Below, piece by piece: positions 9,001 through 17,838 of a stretch of DNA of 64,000 bases (positions are counted from its first letter, which is position 1; each line of letters begins with the position of its first letter). Source of the DNA: Sphingobacteriales bacterium 44-61 (GTDB taxonomy: Bacteria; Bacteroidota; Bacteroidia; Chitinophagales; Chitinophagaceae); NCBI GenBank assembly GCA_001898405.1, contig MKTW01000019.1:63368-127367 (forward strand). The letters run 5' to 3'. Both the position numbers and the translations under genes were made by a program. The notes beneath the pieces were generated by a model. That model searched no databases and was not told the DNA's origin. It was given only the letters and a program-made list of their open reading frames with translations.

Positions 9001-9482
9001 CCATGGGATGGAACAATGAGTTCTCCTTTAAGAATTTCACACTTGGTTTCCTGATCGACGGAAAATTTGGTGGTAAAGTATTTTCAGCAACGGATTACTA
9101 TGGTTATTTCTTTGGCCTGCATAAGGGAACACTGCCAGGCAGGGAAACCAATAATTTCAATCCTGATCCCAATGCGCCACCAACCACTGCACAGGCTTAT
9201 TACACAGAGCTGGCCGGCAATGTATCCAAACTGTTTGTATATGATGCTGACTTTATCAAGTTCCGCCAGTTCACACTTGGCTATACACTGCCTGCAAAAT
9301 GGTTCAATAATAAGATCAAGGGAGCAAGTATCAGCCTGGTTGGCCGCAACCTGTTTATCCTGATGAAGAAGACAGACAATATTGATCCCGAAGCAAGTTA
9401 TTCAGGATACACACAGGGGCTTGAACTGGGTGGTGTGCCGCCAGTGAGAAGTTATGGTGTGAACCTTAATGTAAAATTCTAA
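6033..9482 (+). CDS. SusC/RagA family TonB-dependent outer-membrane transporter with STN domain
   Basis: The 1149-residue protein begins with a signal peptide (about 1-28), then an STN (secretin/TonB N-terminal) domain at about 60-125, a carboxypeptidase-D-like beta domain at about 150-228 (GRITDDKGSPLQGVSITLKG), the plug with the usual LTEVVVTALGIKKERKALGY region, and a 22-strand barrel to the C-terminal Phe. The STN domain marks it as the signalling type that talks to FecR. With SusD it takes up a glycan or its oligosaccharides. GlcNAc-containing glycans are likely from the neighbours, not from this protein itself. Confidence 0.96.
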   Translation: MRHSKPFYRLLGCLMSAQLLSCLDGSAQQNGIIYAANSRKTLTQYPQQQRPEESNEKKTLFNVLKDLNKKKGTYFLFSEQSLGSKLVSPVKDPNLPVERILDEILKNTGLKYTKVSDNTFVILKDKEKINNEKLQQLNFTEDLPSTQKANAFDPVTGRITDDKGSPLQGVSITLKGTNKGTTTNANGEFSIDAKRGDVLLISYVGFAEQAITIGADDKLAIALTPGSQQLTEVVVTALGIKKERKALGYSVTEVKGSDLTQARETNVANSLIGRVAGVNVNSVAGGPGASTSVIIRGISSLSGDNQPLYVINGVPMTNALAEGNDQKNTQGQYYNSVDYGDGIQNINPDDIESISVLKGAAASALYGSRAKAGVILITTKSGSGKGTLELNSNFTGDQVIDVTDWQYIYGNGANGIKPTTAAAAYDAGNSSWGAKLDGSNVVQFDGVSRPYSAQQGNIGRFYRTGSTLTNTVSFGKAFEGGAVRFSASNLYNTAVIPNSGLNRNNFNFSSNFAINKHLTVDVKANYVIDKAHNRPILADGAGNANFQAMFLPTSLNINTLKPGTKPDGDELLFTNNNYATNPWFAAYNFVNNTTRNRLISIGSARYTFDNGFFVQARAGRDFYDDRYTGVVPNGAGYYAQAPFNIKEIFNRVYELNVDVLAGKTFRISQDFSLTANAGANLMKARSEGTTEEGTDFAVPYVYTILNAKNKTIRYTDFRQEVHSVYATLDLDYKGFLFLNASGRNDWFSTLAPSSDLDVFYPSINTSFLFTEFVKPSWLNYGKLRLGWANVGQATRPYQTLLNYGLFPQQLNGLPLGNITNTSIPNSKLRPSSASEIEIGAELGFWGSRLTMDVAWYNKKSKNEIFESPASNTSGYTGVILNIGELRNKGFEFLVTGKPFAKGSAVSWTTSVNGSINNNEVVALTEGQAELAAGTSRTGVGFTRHIVGMPANQIMAFDYQYDGAGKIVLGANGVPARGDLKPWGSAYSKYTMGWNNEFSFKNFTLGFLIDGKFGGKVFSATDYYGYFFGLHKGTLPGRETNNFNPDPNAPPTTAQAYYTELAGNVSKLFVYDADFIKFRQFTLGYTLPAKWFNNKIKGASISLVGRNLFILMKKTDNIDPEASYSGYTQGLELGGVPPVRSYGVNLNVKF

Positions 9483-9568
9483 CTGAACTTAACGATACTA
9501 CTGCGAGAACTTTATTAATGGACGATGAAATAAGACCTCCCGCAGTTACAACCAATAAAATATTAAGG

Positions 9569-11131
9569 ATGAAAAACAAATTTGTAAAACTGCTCGGTTT
9601 GTTTTCCGCCACCATCGTTTTGTGCACTGCGTGTACAAAAAACTTTGATGAACTGAATACAGACCCTACTGCTTATAACCCCACGAATTTTGAGCCTAAT
9701 TACCTGCTCACTACTGCGCAGTTGGCTTATACCGGCAGCTTCGACTTTAGCTATGAAACATGGCGGGGTAATCTTATCTATGCCTCTACACTAATGCAGC
9801 AGTTATCAACCGTGGTCGGCTATTGGGCAGGCGATAAATACCTGCTCAATGCTGACTACACGGCTGCTTACTGGATAGTAGCTTATCCTGAACAAGTGAA
9901 ACCTGTAGCTGACCTGGTGGAGCTCACAAAGGATAAAGACAAATACAAGAACCTTCACCAGATCGCACGTATCATGCGGGCGATGATCCTGCAACGGATC
10001 TCTGACCTTTATGGTGATGTGCCTTATTCAGCTGCAGGCCTGGGTTATTACAGCAATGTATACTTCCCGGTGTATGATAAGCAGGAGATCATTTATAAGG
10101 ATATCATCAAAGAATATGAAGAAGCGGCTATTGCACTTGACCCTGCAGCCGACAAACCGACCGGTGATGCTTTCTATAATGGAAAACCGGACCAGATCGA
10201 GAAATGGAAAAAGCTTGCTTATTCACTGATGCTCCGTGCAGGCGCACGTTTATCCAAAATTGACCCTGCAACCGCACAGGCAACCATTCAGAAAACGCTG
10301 GGAAAAACCATGCAAAGCAATGACGACAATGCTTATCTCGTACATGATGCGACTGGTGGCCGCCCTACAGTAAACCGTAACTTCCAGGTATTGCAGGGAC
10401 AGCCAGAAGCAGATTATGTGAAATGGTCACAAAAGCTGATCGATTTCATGAAAACCAATAATGACCCACGCCTGCCGGTGATTGCAGAACTTGCCAACGG
10501 CGACCGCACTGCTGCCAATCAAAAAGGAATGCCGAATGGATATGATCTGAGCGGTGTTGCCGGACGTGACATATCTTCAGCGCCTGGCTATACAGGTATG
10601 GGCGCTTATTCAAAGCCCAGCGGATTGCTCAATAAGCTGAATGCCCCCACATTTATCTTCACTTATGGTGAAGCTGAATTGCTGCTGGCCGATGCGGCAG
10701 CAAGATTCCCGGGAGGAATAAGTGGGATCGGAGCTGCTTCCACTTATTATAACAATGGTGTAAAAGCTGCCATCACTTATATGGCACCTTATGATGCCGC
10801 CGCTGCTATCAGCGATGGTGCTGCGGATGCTTATCTCACAGCGCATCCTTATAGTGCTGCCGATGGGTTAAATATGATCAATACCCAGTATTTCGCTCTT
10901 ACAGCCACCATGTTTGATTTTTATGAAGGCTGGAGCAACTGGAGAAGAAGCGGCTACCCGGTATTGACACCGGTCGTTTATCCTGGCAACGTGACCAATG
11001 GTACCGTGCCACGCCGTTTCCCTTATCCGCTTGCTGAAGCAAATACCAACCCGACCAATTATAAAACTGCTCATGATGCAGTGCCGGGTGGGGATCTGTT
11101 GTCTGGACGTGTTTGGTGGGACAAACCTTGA
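9569..11131 (+). CDS. SusD/RagB family nutrient-binding outer-membrane lipoprotein
   Basis: The 520-residue protein starts at the Met at 9569 (KNKFVKLLGLFSATIVLCTAC): this gives a lipoprotein signal peptide with the lipid-bearing Cys at residue 22; a longer frame from 9518 would add 17 polar residues and spoil it. The body has the SusD-like helical repeats (DELNTDPTAYNPTNFEPNYLLT, RIMRAMILQRISDLYGDVPYSAA) of the SusD_2 group. It forms the lid of the SusC transporter and binds the glycan at the cell surface. It follows susC by 86 bases and is closed by a strong terminator. Confidence 0.95.
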   Translation: MKNKFVKLLGLFSATIVLCTACTKNFDELNTDPTAYNPTNFEPNYLLTTAQLAYTGSFDFSYETWRGNLIYASTLMQQLSTVVGYWAGDKYLLNADYTAAYWIVAYPEQVKPVADLVELTKDKDKYKNLHQIARIMRAMILQRISDLYGDVPYSAAGLGYYSNVYFPVYDKQEIIYKDIIKEYEEAAIALDPAADKPTGDAFYNGKPDQIEKWKKLAYSLMLRAGARLSKIDPATAQATIQKTLGKTMQSNDDNAYLVHDATGGRPTVNRNFQVLQGQPEADYVKWSQKLIDFMKTNNDPRLPVIAELANGDRTAANQKGMPNGYDLSGVAGRDISSAPGYTGMGAYSKPSGLLNKLNAPTFIFTYGEAELLLADAAARFPGGISGIGAASTYYNNGVKAAITYMAPYDAAAAISDGAADAYLTAHPYSAADGLNMINTQYFALTATMFDFYEGWSNWRRSGYPVLTPVVYPGNVTNGTVPRRFPYPLAEANTNPTNYKTAHDAVPGGDLLSGRVWWDKP

Positions 11132-11150
11132 GCAGAAAATAAACCTTATT

Positions 11151-11221
11151 ACCGATATCATAACTAAAGTAAAAAACCATCCTGCAAAAGGATGGTTTTT
11201 TACTTTAGTTATGATATCGGT
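11151..11221. terminator. Very long bidirectional terminator hairpin
   Basis: Perfect 33-bp stem (11151-11183 with 11189-11221) and a 5-base loop, containing A6 and T6 runs around the inner CCATCCT/AGGATGG stem. It lies between the convergent susD-like and hexosaminidase genes and touches the stop codon of the latter. The inner stem plus T run is enough for termination in both directions. Confidence 0.88.
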
Positions 11222-13558
11222 TTACTGAACTTCAATCTCATCCACAAACAGCCACGCTTTATGATCAGCTCCGGGCAAGCCAGTTGGAATGATCCCTTTG
11301 TTCTTTATCCAAACGCGTAAATAACGCGCTTTAACAGGAGATGCCAATTCCAGCTTCAATGTTTTCTGATCAGTGATTGCGTTAGCTGATCCGATTGAAT
11401 TGAATTGCTTTCCGTCTGCAGACGTAAATACTTCCATTCCCTGGGGATAATAGATCCAGCTTCCCCTTTGCTCCAACGTATGAGCAATGACCTCGTTGAT
11501 GCTGGTAATTTGTCCAAAATCGATGGTGGCATCACAATCGGTCCCTTCAAAGCCAAGAAATTCCCTTGACCTTGACATACCTTTTTCATTCTGTACCCCA
11601 TTCACCAGCGTAAATGCTCCGTCGCTGGCATATTTGCCGGCAGGTTGGGTAGTAAGGGTTATTTTTTTGCCGGTAGCTTTATTGAATTTGAATTCCTGTG
11701 AAATGCCATTGCCTTTTACCATTTTATCCATTACACACCATCCTGTAATAGCAGTGGAGGAGGTGATGGGCACGGCTGTTTTATACAACATACCCTCCGC
11801 AGGTGTGGGCACAAAAGAAATGCCTGCTGCATGTTTCTTATAACGGATCTGTGCAGAAGATTGCTTGGTTTCGAGTTTCCACAGAACGCCTTTATTACCC
11901 GGAGCAGGTAAGATGCTTGAACGAAGATCAAAAAAGGCCCTGCTATAGTTTGCTTTCCACAAATTGTACCGGTTGAATTGCACCTGCATCCTCTTTTCAA
12001 AATCATTCCAGTTCTTCTTTTGCGGAGCGCTCCATAATACTTCACTTAAAGCAGTAAGCCGCGGGAAGATCATGTATTCCACTTTACGGGGATTCTTTAT
12101 GTATTCAGTCCACAGATTGGCCTGGGCCCCCAATACATATTTTCCTTCCTCAGCATCAAGTGCAGCAGGAATTGGGTTATAATTATATACTTTTTCCAGG
12201 CTAACAAATCCACCAATCGTTACAGAATCTTCATTAGTAGTTTGTGAATAATCAAAATAAGCATAATCGGTCGGCGTCATCACCACTTCATGATGCTGCT
12301 TTGCTGCGGCAATACCACCTGATTCACCGCGCCAGCTCATTACTGCAGCGTTGGGCGCAAGACCACCTTCCAGTATCTCATCCCAGCCAATCAGTTTACG
12401 TCCTTTACCGTTAAGGTATTTTTCCATCCGCTGGATAAAATAGCTTTGCAGTTCATGTTCATCTTTCAACCCGTTCTCCTTCATGCGTTGCTGACAAAGA
12501 GGGCATTTTTTCCAGTTAGCTTTAGGGCATTCATCTCCGCCAACATGTATCATCCTGGAAGGGAAGAGAGGCAGCACTTCATCCAGCACATCCTGTAAAA
12601 ACTGAAATGTATTTTCCTTTCCTGCACAAAACACGTCGTCAAAAACGCCCCAGGTTTGCTGCACCTGCTTACCAGTGCTGTCGCCAGCCCAGGCACAATC
12701 CTTTGGGTAATAATTTTTCGTCGGCTCTTCAGGAAAGCAGCTCAGTTCAGGATAAGCTGCTATTGCTGCAGAAGCATGTCCCGGCATTTCGATCTCAGGC
12801 ACTACCGTGATATGACGCTGCGCTGCATAAGCCACTACTTCCCTGATTTCTTCCTGGGTATAAAAACCTCCATAGCGTAACCCATCATTGCCTGTACCGG
12901 GATAACGGCCAATGATGGTACCGTTTCTCCATCCACCCACAGTCGTCAACCTGGGATATTTCTTTATTTCTATCCTCCAGCCCTGATCATCAGTTAAATG
13001 CCAGTGGAAATAATTCATCTTATGTAAAGTGAGATAATCAATATACTTCTTTACAAAACTGACGGGGAAAAAATGACGGCCTACATCCAGGTGCATACCA
13101 CGGTAATTAAAACGGGGAGCATCCTGAACAGATACAGCCGGTATTTTCAATGCAGCCGATCTATTAAGCGGTAAAAGTTGTATCAGGGTTTGCATGCCGT
13201 AAAAAGTTCCGGCATACGTGTCGCCACTGATCGAGATACCTGTTGAATTTGCTTCGAATGAATAGCCGTCCTTATCAGGAGCTTTGATAAATTTTTTGGT
13301 ATAAAAACGGATGGCATCCTTTACAGGAGTTTTGCTTACAGGCAGGCTGAAGCCATAAAACTCCTGCAGGTAATTGCTGAAAAACTCTGCAGCAGGCAGA
13401 TCGCCATCATCCTGTACTACCAGGGTCGTATTTTTTCCAAGATTAAAATAACCTGCACCGCGCTTTAGCAAAGCAGGTTGTGGAATGATCGTTATTTCCT
13501 GTGCGGAGATCGCAAAAGGAAGGAATAAAAAAATAAAGGATTTGATCAATGATCTCAT
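11222..13558 (-). CDS. Beta-N-acetylhexosaminidase, GH20
   Basis: The 778-residue protein has a signal peptide (about 1-19, ending FAISAQ), a GH20b N-terminal domain at about 21-145, the GH20 barrel at about 150-490 with the catalytic motif HVGGDE (H338, D342, E343) and the substrate motif DVGRHFFPV, then a chitobiase-type C-terminal region and a final discoidin-like beta domain (about 640-775, ending LRVWIKNKGIIPTG). It releases terminal GlcNAc or GalNAc from the non-reducing end in the periplasm or outside the cell. Its place next to susCD and nagB makes a GlcNAc-glycan locus likely. Confidence 0.95.
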   Translation of the reverse strand: MRSLIKSFIFLFLPFAISAQEITIIPQPALLKRGAGYFNLGKNTTLVVQDDGDLPAAEFFSNYLQEFYGFSLPVSKTPVKDAIRFYTKKFIKAPDKDGYSFEANSTGISISGDTYAGTFYGMQTLIQLLPLNRSAALKIPAVSVQDAPRFNYRGMHLDVGRHFFPVSFVKKYIDYLTLHKMNYFHWHLTDDQGWRIEIKKYPRLTTVGGWRNGTIIGRYPGTGNDGLRYGGFYTQEEIREVVAYAAQRHITVVPEIEMPGHASAAIAAYPELSCFPEEPTKNYYPKDCAWAGDSTGKQVQQTWGVFDDVFCAGKENTFQFLQDVLDEVLPLFPSRMIHVGGDECPKANWKKCPLCQQRMKENGLKDEHELQSYFIQRMEKYLNGKGRKLIGWDEILEGGLAPNAAVMSWRGESGGIAAAKQHHEVVMTPTDYAYFDYSQTTNEDSVTIGGFVSLEKVYNYNPIPAALDAEEGKYVLGAQANLWTEYIKNPRKVEYMIFPRLTALSEVLWSAPQKKNWNDFEKRMQVQFNRYNLWKANYSRAFFDLRSSILPAPGNKGVLWKLETKQSSAQIRYKKHAAGISFVPTPAEGMLYKTAVPITSSTAITGWCVMDKMVKGNGISQEFKFNKATGKKITLTTQPAGKYASDGAFTLVNGVQNEKGMSRSREFLGFEGTDCDATIDFGQITSINEVIAHTLEQRGSWIYYPQGMEVFTSADGKQFNSIGSANAITDQKTLKLELASPVKARYLRVWIKNKGIIPTGLPGADHKAWLFVDEIEVQ

Positions 13559-13608
13559 AGCAAACGTTTTATTAAATATAGTGCCCGTGTTGAGGAAATT
13601 GTAACTGC

Positions 13609-15474
13609 TTATTCCATCACCGGCAGCACTACATTACTGCTATTCTTTCCATCATGATAGATCTTAATTGTTGCACGCTGAAAATCCTTTGCATCCATGC
13701 CTGGTATATATCCAAATTTTTGCGGATTCCTGTCAACCAGCGGAAACCAACTGCTTTGTACCTGCACCATAATGCGATGGCCTTTTTTAAATGTGTGAGC
13801 CACTTCGTTCAATTTAAAGGACACTTTTTCAATTTTATCTTTTACAAATGGTTCTGGTTTGGAAAAGCTGTTACGGAATTTTCCCCGGAACACTTCAGCC
13901 CTTACCATCTGTTGATAGCCACCCATAGGAGTGGGGCGTTGGTTGGGGCCAGCAGCAGGCAATACCTCATTGTCTCCCCATACATCGATCACTTTTACGA
14001 TAAAGTCTGCATCAGAACCTGTAATGGAAACAAGCAGGTTGGCTGCGATCTCGCCTGTAAGCGTAAGGTCCTGTGTAAGCGTATCAGTCTCAAAACTGAT
14101 CACATCCGGCCTTTGTGCAGCAAAACGCTGGTCTTCCACCAGGTATTCATTGTTCCTGCGTCCGCTTACCACACTGGTATAAGGAACGGGTTTGTTGGGA
14201 TCGCTGATATAATCGGTAAAACTGTTGGTTCCTGCAGGTTTGCTGGTCGACAATTTGCCGGCCGGCTGAAAATAAAAAGAAGTAGGGCGGCTATTGGCCG
14301 GTGGCCATACATTGTAATTTTTCCATTGATTGGACCCTGTTTCAAAAAGGGTCACTTCCGCCTGGTCAAAACTGCCTTTATCTTTCAAATAGTAATTGAA
14401 GAATTTGGTTTCTATCTCATCCTGGTAATGTTTGTTCAGGTCTGTACCGAAATGATATTGGCCAAAGCTTGTCCAGGAAGGAGCAGCCCATCCGCCATGC
14501 GTCCATGGGCCCATCACAAGGCGTGCATTATTACCTGGTGATTGTTTTTCTATGGCAGCATAGGTTTTCAATGCACCAAACATATCTTCTGCATCAAACC
14601 ATCCGCCTACTACCAGCACAGCCGGTTTGATATTTTTCAGGTGCTGACGGATATTGCGGGATTGCCAGAATTCATCATAAGTATCATGCTTGATCACCTG
14701 GCGCCATACGCTATTGCTGTCATAAAAATATTTCGCAGTATTGGCATTCTTCAAAGGGCCGAAATCAAGGAAGAATTTATAGGCATCTGTGTAGCGTGCA
14801 CGGAAAAACGGCGTATAGCTTTCGCCATTCTCTGCTTTGGGGCCATCAAAACCGCTGTAGAAACCAAAATTGTCCAGCAGGAAAAACGCGCCATTATGAT
14901 TGCAGTCGTCACCCATGAACTCGTCCGACATCGGGGCTTGTGGTGATACGGCTTTCAGGGCAGGATGCGCATCCGGTAAAGCCGCTGAAGAATAAAAACC
15001 GGGAAAGGATATGCCATAAATACCCACACGGCCATTGCTGTTGGTATTCTTCAACAACCATTCTATGGTATCGTAGGTATCACTCGATTCATCCACATCC
15101 TTATCCGATTTTTTATTGTCGATCGCCGGCGTCATTTCGCGGAAGCGGCCTTCGCTTTTATAACGGCCACGTGCATCCTGGTATACAAAAATGTATTTCT
15201 CTTTCATCAAAGACGTGTTGGGGCCGAGGCGGGGGCGGTAATTGGCTTCTCCATAGGGGCGGCAGGAATAGGGCGTTCTTTGCATAAGGATGGGATATTT
15301 CTGGGAAACATCTTTGGGTTCATAAACTGCCGTATACAATTTGATGCCATCCCGCATCTGGATATAATATTCTTTCTTGGTAAAATTATCTTTTACCCAG
15401 GCAGCATCTGCGTCTGCCTGAGCAACTGAAATAAAAGGAGAGAGGAGTAGGAGATAAAAAACAAACCGTTTCAT
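13609..15474 (-). CDS. CocE/NonD family serine hydrolase (X-Pro dipeptidyl-peptidase-like)
   Basis: Start set at 15474 (MKRFVFYLLLLSPFISVAQ, a clean signal peptide); the open frame goes 40 codons further up but without coding character. The 621-residue protein has an alpha/beta-hydrolase domain with nucleophile S156 in GISFPG, an acid near FDAEDMFG and a His in PWTHGGW, followed by a C-terminal jelly-roll domain (PepX_C) from about 400. Relatives are alpha-amino-acid ester hydrolases, glutaryl-7-ACA acylases, cocaine esterases and X-Pro dipeptidyl peptidases; the substrate cannot be told. Exported, probably periplasmic. Confidence 0.9.
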   Translation of the reverse strand: MKRFVFYLLLLSPFISVAQADADAAWVKDNFTKKEYYIQMRDGIKLYTAVYEPKDVSQKYPILMQRTPYSCRPYGEANYRPRLGPNTSLMKEKYIFVYQDARGRYKSEGRFREMTPAIDNKKSDKDVDESSDTYDTIEWLLKNTNSNGRVGIYGISFPGFYSSAALPDAHPALKAVSPQAPMSDEFMGDDCNHNGAFFLLDNFGFYSGFDGPKAENGESYTPFFRARYTDAYKFFLDFGPLKNANTAKYFYDSNSVWRQVIKHDTYDEFWQSRNIRQHLKNIKPAVLVVGGWFDAEDMFGALKTYAAIEKQSPGNNARLVMGPWTHGGWAAPSWTSFGQYHFGTDLNKHYQDEIETKFFNYYLKDKGSFDQAEVTLFETGSNQWKNYNVWPPANSRPTSFYFQPAGKLSTSKPAGTNSFTDYISDPNKPVPYTSVVSGRRNNEYLVEDQRFAAQRPDVISFETDTLTQDLTLTGEIAANLLVSITGSDADFIVKVIDVWGDNEVLPAAGPNQRPTPMGGYQQMVRAEVFRGKFRNSFSKPEPFVKDKIEKVSFKLNEVAHTFKKGHRIMVQVQSSWFPLVDRNPQKFGYIPGMDAKDFQRATIKIYHDGKNSSNVVLPVME

Positions 15475-15586
15475 TTGTATATATTTAATCGTTTTTTGAG
15501 CAATCAATGGACATTTCATAAGCATAGTTATGTAGTTTTGAAGCACTAAATTTACCCAATCTGATTTGCCATAACCAATAAATTTT

Positions 15587-16060
15587 ATGAACAATAACCA
15601 GCAGGTGATTGAACGGTTCTACAATGCTTTCCAGCAACTGGATTATGCAACTATGCAGGACTGTTACAGCGATGATATTATTTTCAGCGACCCTGTTTTT
15701 GGCCTGTTGAAAGGGGAAGAAGCAAAAGCGATGTGGGAAATGCTGTGTAAAAATGCCAGGGACTTCAAGCTTACCTATTCCAATATAGAGCTGCTGGATG
15801 AGGAATATGCAACCTGCAAGTGGACAGCTTCCTATATTTTTTCCAAAACAGGCAATAAAGTGGAAAATAAGATCAAAGCCTATATGCGATTCAGGGATGG
15901 GAAGATCATTGAGCACAGCGATGCATTCCGGCTCAGCACCTGGTTGTCGCAGGCAATGGGATGGAAGGGAGTACTGTTTGGATGGACAGGATTTATGAAA
16001 AAAGCTGTGCAAAAGAATGCACGGAAAAGTCTTGATGCATTCATGAATAAAAAAGGATGA
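15587..16060 (+). CDS. NTF2-like (SnoaL-type) protein
   Basis: The 157-residue protein has the single cone-shaped NTF2-like fold pattern: VIERFYNAFQQLDYATMQDCY at the N-terminus, FSDPVFGLLKGEEAKAMWEML, then strands ending in AYMRFRDGKIIEHSDAF. Members bind small hydrophobic ligands; some are isomerases or cyclases, many have no known function. The C-terminal 25 residues are basic. It is divergent from the CocE-type gene with 112 bases between and converges on the pirin gene. Confidence 0.85.
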   Translation: MNNNQQVIERFYNAFQQLDYATMQDCYSDDIIFSDPVFGLLKGEEAKAMWEMLCKNARDFKLTYSNIELLDEEYATCKWTASYIFSKTGNKVENKIKAYMRFRDGKIIEHSDAFRLSTWLSQAMGWKGVLFGWTGFMKKAVQKNARKSLDAFMNKKG

Positions 16061-16089
16061 TACCTGCCGCAACCGGGGATATCATCCTT
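16053..16089. terminator. Probable bidirectional terminator between convergent genes
   Basis: AAGGATGATACC (16053-16064) pairs with GGATATCATCCTT (16077-16089) with one bulged base. A-rich sequence lies to the left and T-rich sequence to the right. It overlaps the stop codon of the NTF2-like gene. Confidence 0.55.
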
Positions 16090-16109
16090 ATTAGTATTAC
16101 AAATATCAC

Positions 16110-16985
16110 TTAATCTTCGAGCACACCAAATTTACCGGCGCTCACATCATTGATCGCCTGCTCCACTTCGGCCCAGGTATTCATTAAGAAGGGACCATAC
16201 TGGGCAATCGGCTCATCGATCGGCTCACCGGAAAGCACGAGTAATATAGTGTCTTCGCTGGCGGTGATCTGTATTTTCTCCCCATCATTTTTAAACAAAA
16301 CAAAATGATCAGCCGGTGCAGCGGTGTTATTGATGGAAGCACTGCCTTCAACCACCAGTATCCCGGTATTATAGAAAGAAGGGAAATCCATTTCCAGCAC
16401 AGCGCCTTTTTTCAGTTTGGCATTATACACCTGCAAGGGAGTGAAAGTGGAAGCCGCACCTTTTACACCGTTGAATTCGCCTGCAATGATCTCCACTACG
16501 CCTTTATCACCGGGTAAATCATACCTGCCCATCATGCTGTTGGTTATCTCCTGGTATTTGGGAGGACTCATTTTGTATTTCGCAGGCAGGTTCACCCAAA
16601 GCTGTACCATCTGGAAGAGACCGCCTTTCCGGCTGAATTCCTTTTCATGGTACTCTTTATGCAGCAAACCGGAAGCAGCCGTCATCCATTGCACATCGCC
16701 TTCACGGATCACGCCACTGTTGCCGCCACTGTCGTGATGCGCTACCTGGCCATGATAAGCAATGGTAACGGTTTCAAAACCACGATGGGGATGCACGCCT
16801 ACGCCACGGGGTTCTTCCCTGGGACTGAACTCCACTTTTGAATTATAATCCAGCAGGAAAAATGGGCTCATCCTTTTTTTGTCGATAACATTATTGGGAA
16901 AGAAATTATGCACCCTGAACCCATCGCCCACCATGTGGGGAGGAGGAGGGGCGATAATTGTTTCGATCGTTTTTATGTTGCTCAT
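16110..16985 (-). CDS. Pirin family protein (bicupin)
   Basis: The 291-residue protein carries the pirin N-terminal cupin with the metal-binding His/Glu set (VGVHPHRGFETVTI, AHHDSGGN, GDVQWMTAASGLLHKEYHE) and a second cupin with the ESFPSF/GILVVEG-type region and the C-terminal PIDEPIAQYGPFLMNT block. Such proteins bind Fe(II); some act as quercetinases, others as redox sensors. It is preceded on the same strand by an inverted repeat and an FMN reductase gene, which hints at redox or quinone handling. Confidence 0.92.
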   Translation of the reverse strand: MSNIKTIETIIAPPPPHMVGDGFRVHNFFPNNVIDKKRMSPFFLLDYNSKVEFSPREEPRGVGVHPHRGFETVTIAYHGQVAHHDSGGNSGVIREGDVQWMTAASGLLHKEYHEKEFSRKGGLFQMVQLWVNLPAKYKMSPPKYQEITNSMMGRYDLPGDKGVVEIIAGEFNGVKGAASTFTPLQVYNAKLKKGAVLEMDFPSFYNTGILVVEGSASINNTAAPADHFVLFKNDGEKIQITASEDTILLVLSGEPIDEPIAQYGPFLMNTWAEVEQAINDVSAGKFGVLED

Positions 16986-17035
16986 ATATGCTCCTTATTT
17001 TTTAAAGTATAAATATTCTTCTCACAGTTTTTATC

Positions 17036-17098
17036 CTTTGTGTTCTTTGTTGTCTTAGTGGGATTATATATCCCACTAAGACAACAAAGAACACAAAG
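17036..17098. repeat. Long inverted repeat, copy 2 of a dispersed family
   Basis: Perfect arms of 29 bases (17036-17064 and 17070-17098) with a 5-base loop; the core reads CCCACTAAGACAACAAAG then AACACAAAG. It shares the pattern CCCAC-AGAC-ACAAAG-CACAAAG with the copy at 4035-4171, but with base changes that are matched in both arms. It lies 28 bases after the FMN reductase stop codon and 50 bases before the pirin start. Confidence 0.85.
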
Positions 17099-17126
17099 AC
17101 AATAAACAAACAGTGGGCTCATCAAC

Positions 17127-17684
17127 TCACACTGATATTCTCTCCGGAAGTAATTTCTCGGCCAGCCATATAAACTCCGTCATAAAATTGTGGACCTTAT
17201 TGGCAAAACTTTCATCCACCAATGTGCCATCTGCCAGAAATTTTTGTTCCACAAACGGTACGATCAGCAGGTAGGGGGAAGCCAGGCCAAACAAGGCAGG
17301 GATCAACAGCAGCAACTGTTGTGAAGCCCGCAATCCACCCAATGATCCGGGTGATGCTGTCACGATCCCAAACGGCTTATGATGCTGCTTGGGATAATGA
17401 TCAAGCAGGTTTTTCATAGCCGGCGAATAGCTGCCATTGTATTCCGGTGTCAGAAGAATAAAAGCATCTGCACCAAATATCCTTTCGCTCAGCGGGCGGA
17501 ATTGTTCCGGTGTTTTTTCCACGCTCACAAATACCGTCTGCGCCACCGGCAATTCCCAATCTTTCATATCAATCAACCCTGCTTCATGCGGTGTGTTCTG
17601 GTCAATCCAGTGCTGCAGATGCAGGGCCACCCTGCGGGTGATACTATTGGGGCGGGGACTTCCCGATATAATTTCAATTCTCAT
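17127..17684 (-). CDS. NAD(P)H-dependent FMN reductase family protein
   Basis: The 185-residue flavodoxin-like protein has the FMN-phosphate loop SGSPRPNSITRR at 6-17 and the LTPEYNGSYSPAMKNLLDH motif at about 79-97, both diagnostic of the family. It reduces flavins, quinones, azo dyes or chromate with NAD(P)H in the cytoplasm. It precedes the pirin gene on the same strand, with an inverted repeat between them. Confidence 0.92.
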   Translation of the reverse strand: MRIEIISGSPRPNSITRRVALHLQHWIDQNTPHEAGLIDMKDWELPVAQTVFVSVEKTPEQFRPLSERIFGADAFILLTPEYNGSYSPAMKNLLDHYPKQHHKPFGIVTASPGSLGGLRASQQLLLLIPALFGLASPYLLIVPFVEQKFLADGTLVDESFANKVHNFMTEFIWLAEKLLPERISV

Positions 17685-17838
17685 TTTTGAGTCTTGTAGT
17701 GTAAAGATACTAAATTAATGTTTAAACATCAAATTATGATCCTGCTTTAACAGAGGCCTTAGGGTGTATAAACATTTTGCCAACATATCCCCCAGGATGC
17801 GCCTGAAAATCATAATTTCGGCAACCTAAAGATATACA

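Noticed and set aside
13654-14541. 295-codon plus-strand open frame
   Set aside because: It is the mirror of the CocE-type hydrolase gene, whose active-site motifs are intact.
15485-16072. 195-codon minus-strand open frame over the NTF2-like gene
   Set aside because: It is antisense to a gene with clear NTF2-like features, is rich in Cys, His and Ile in no family pattern, and overlaps the end of the CocE-type promoter region.
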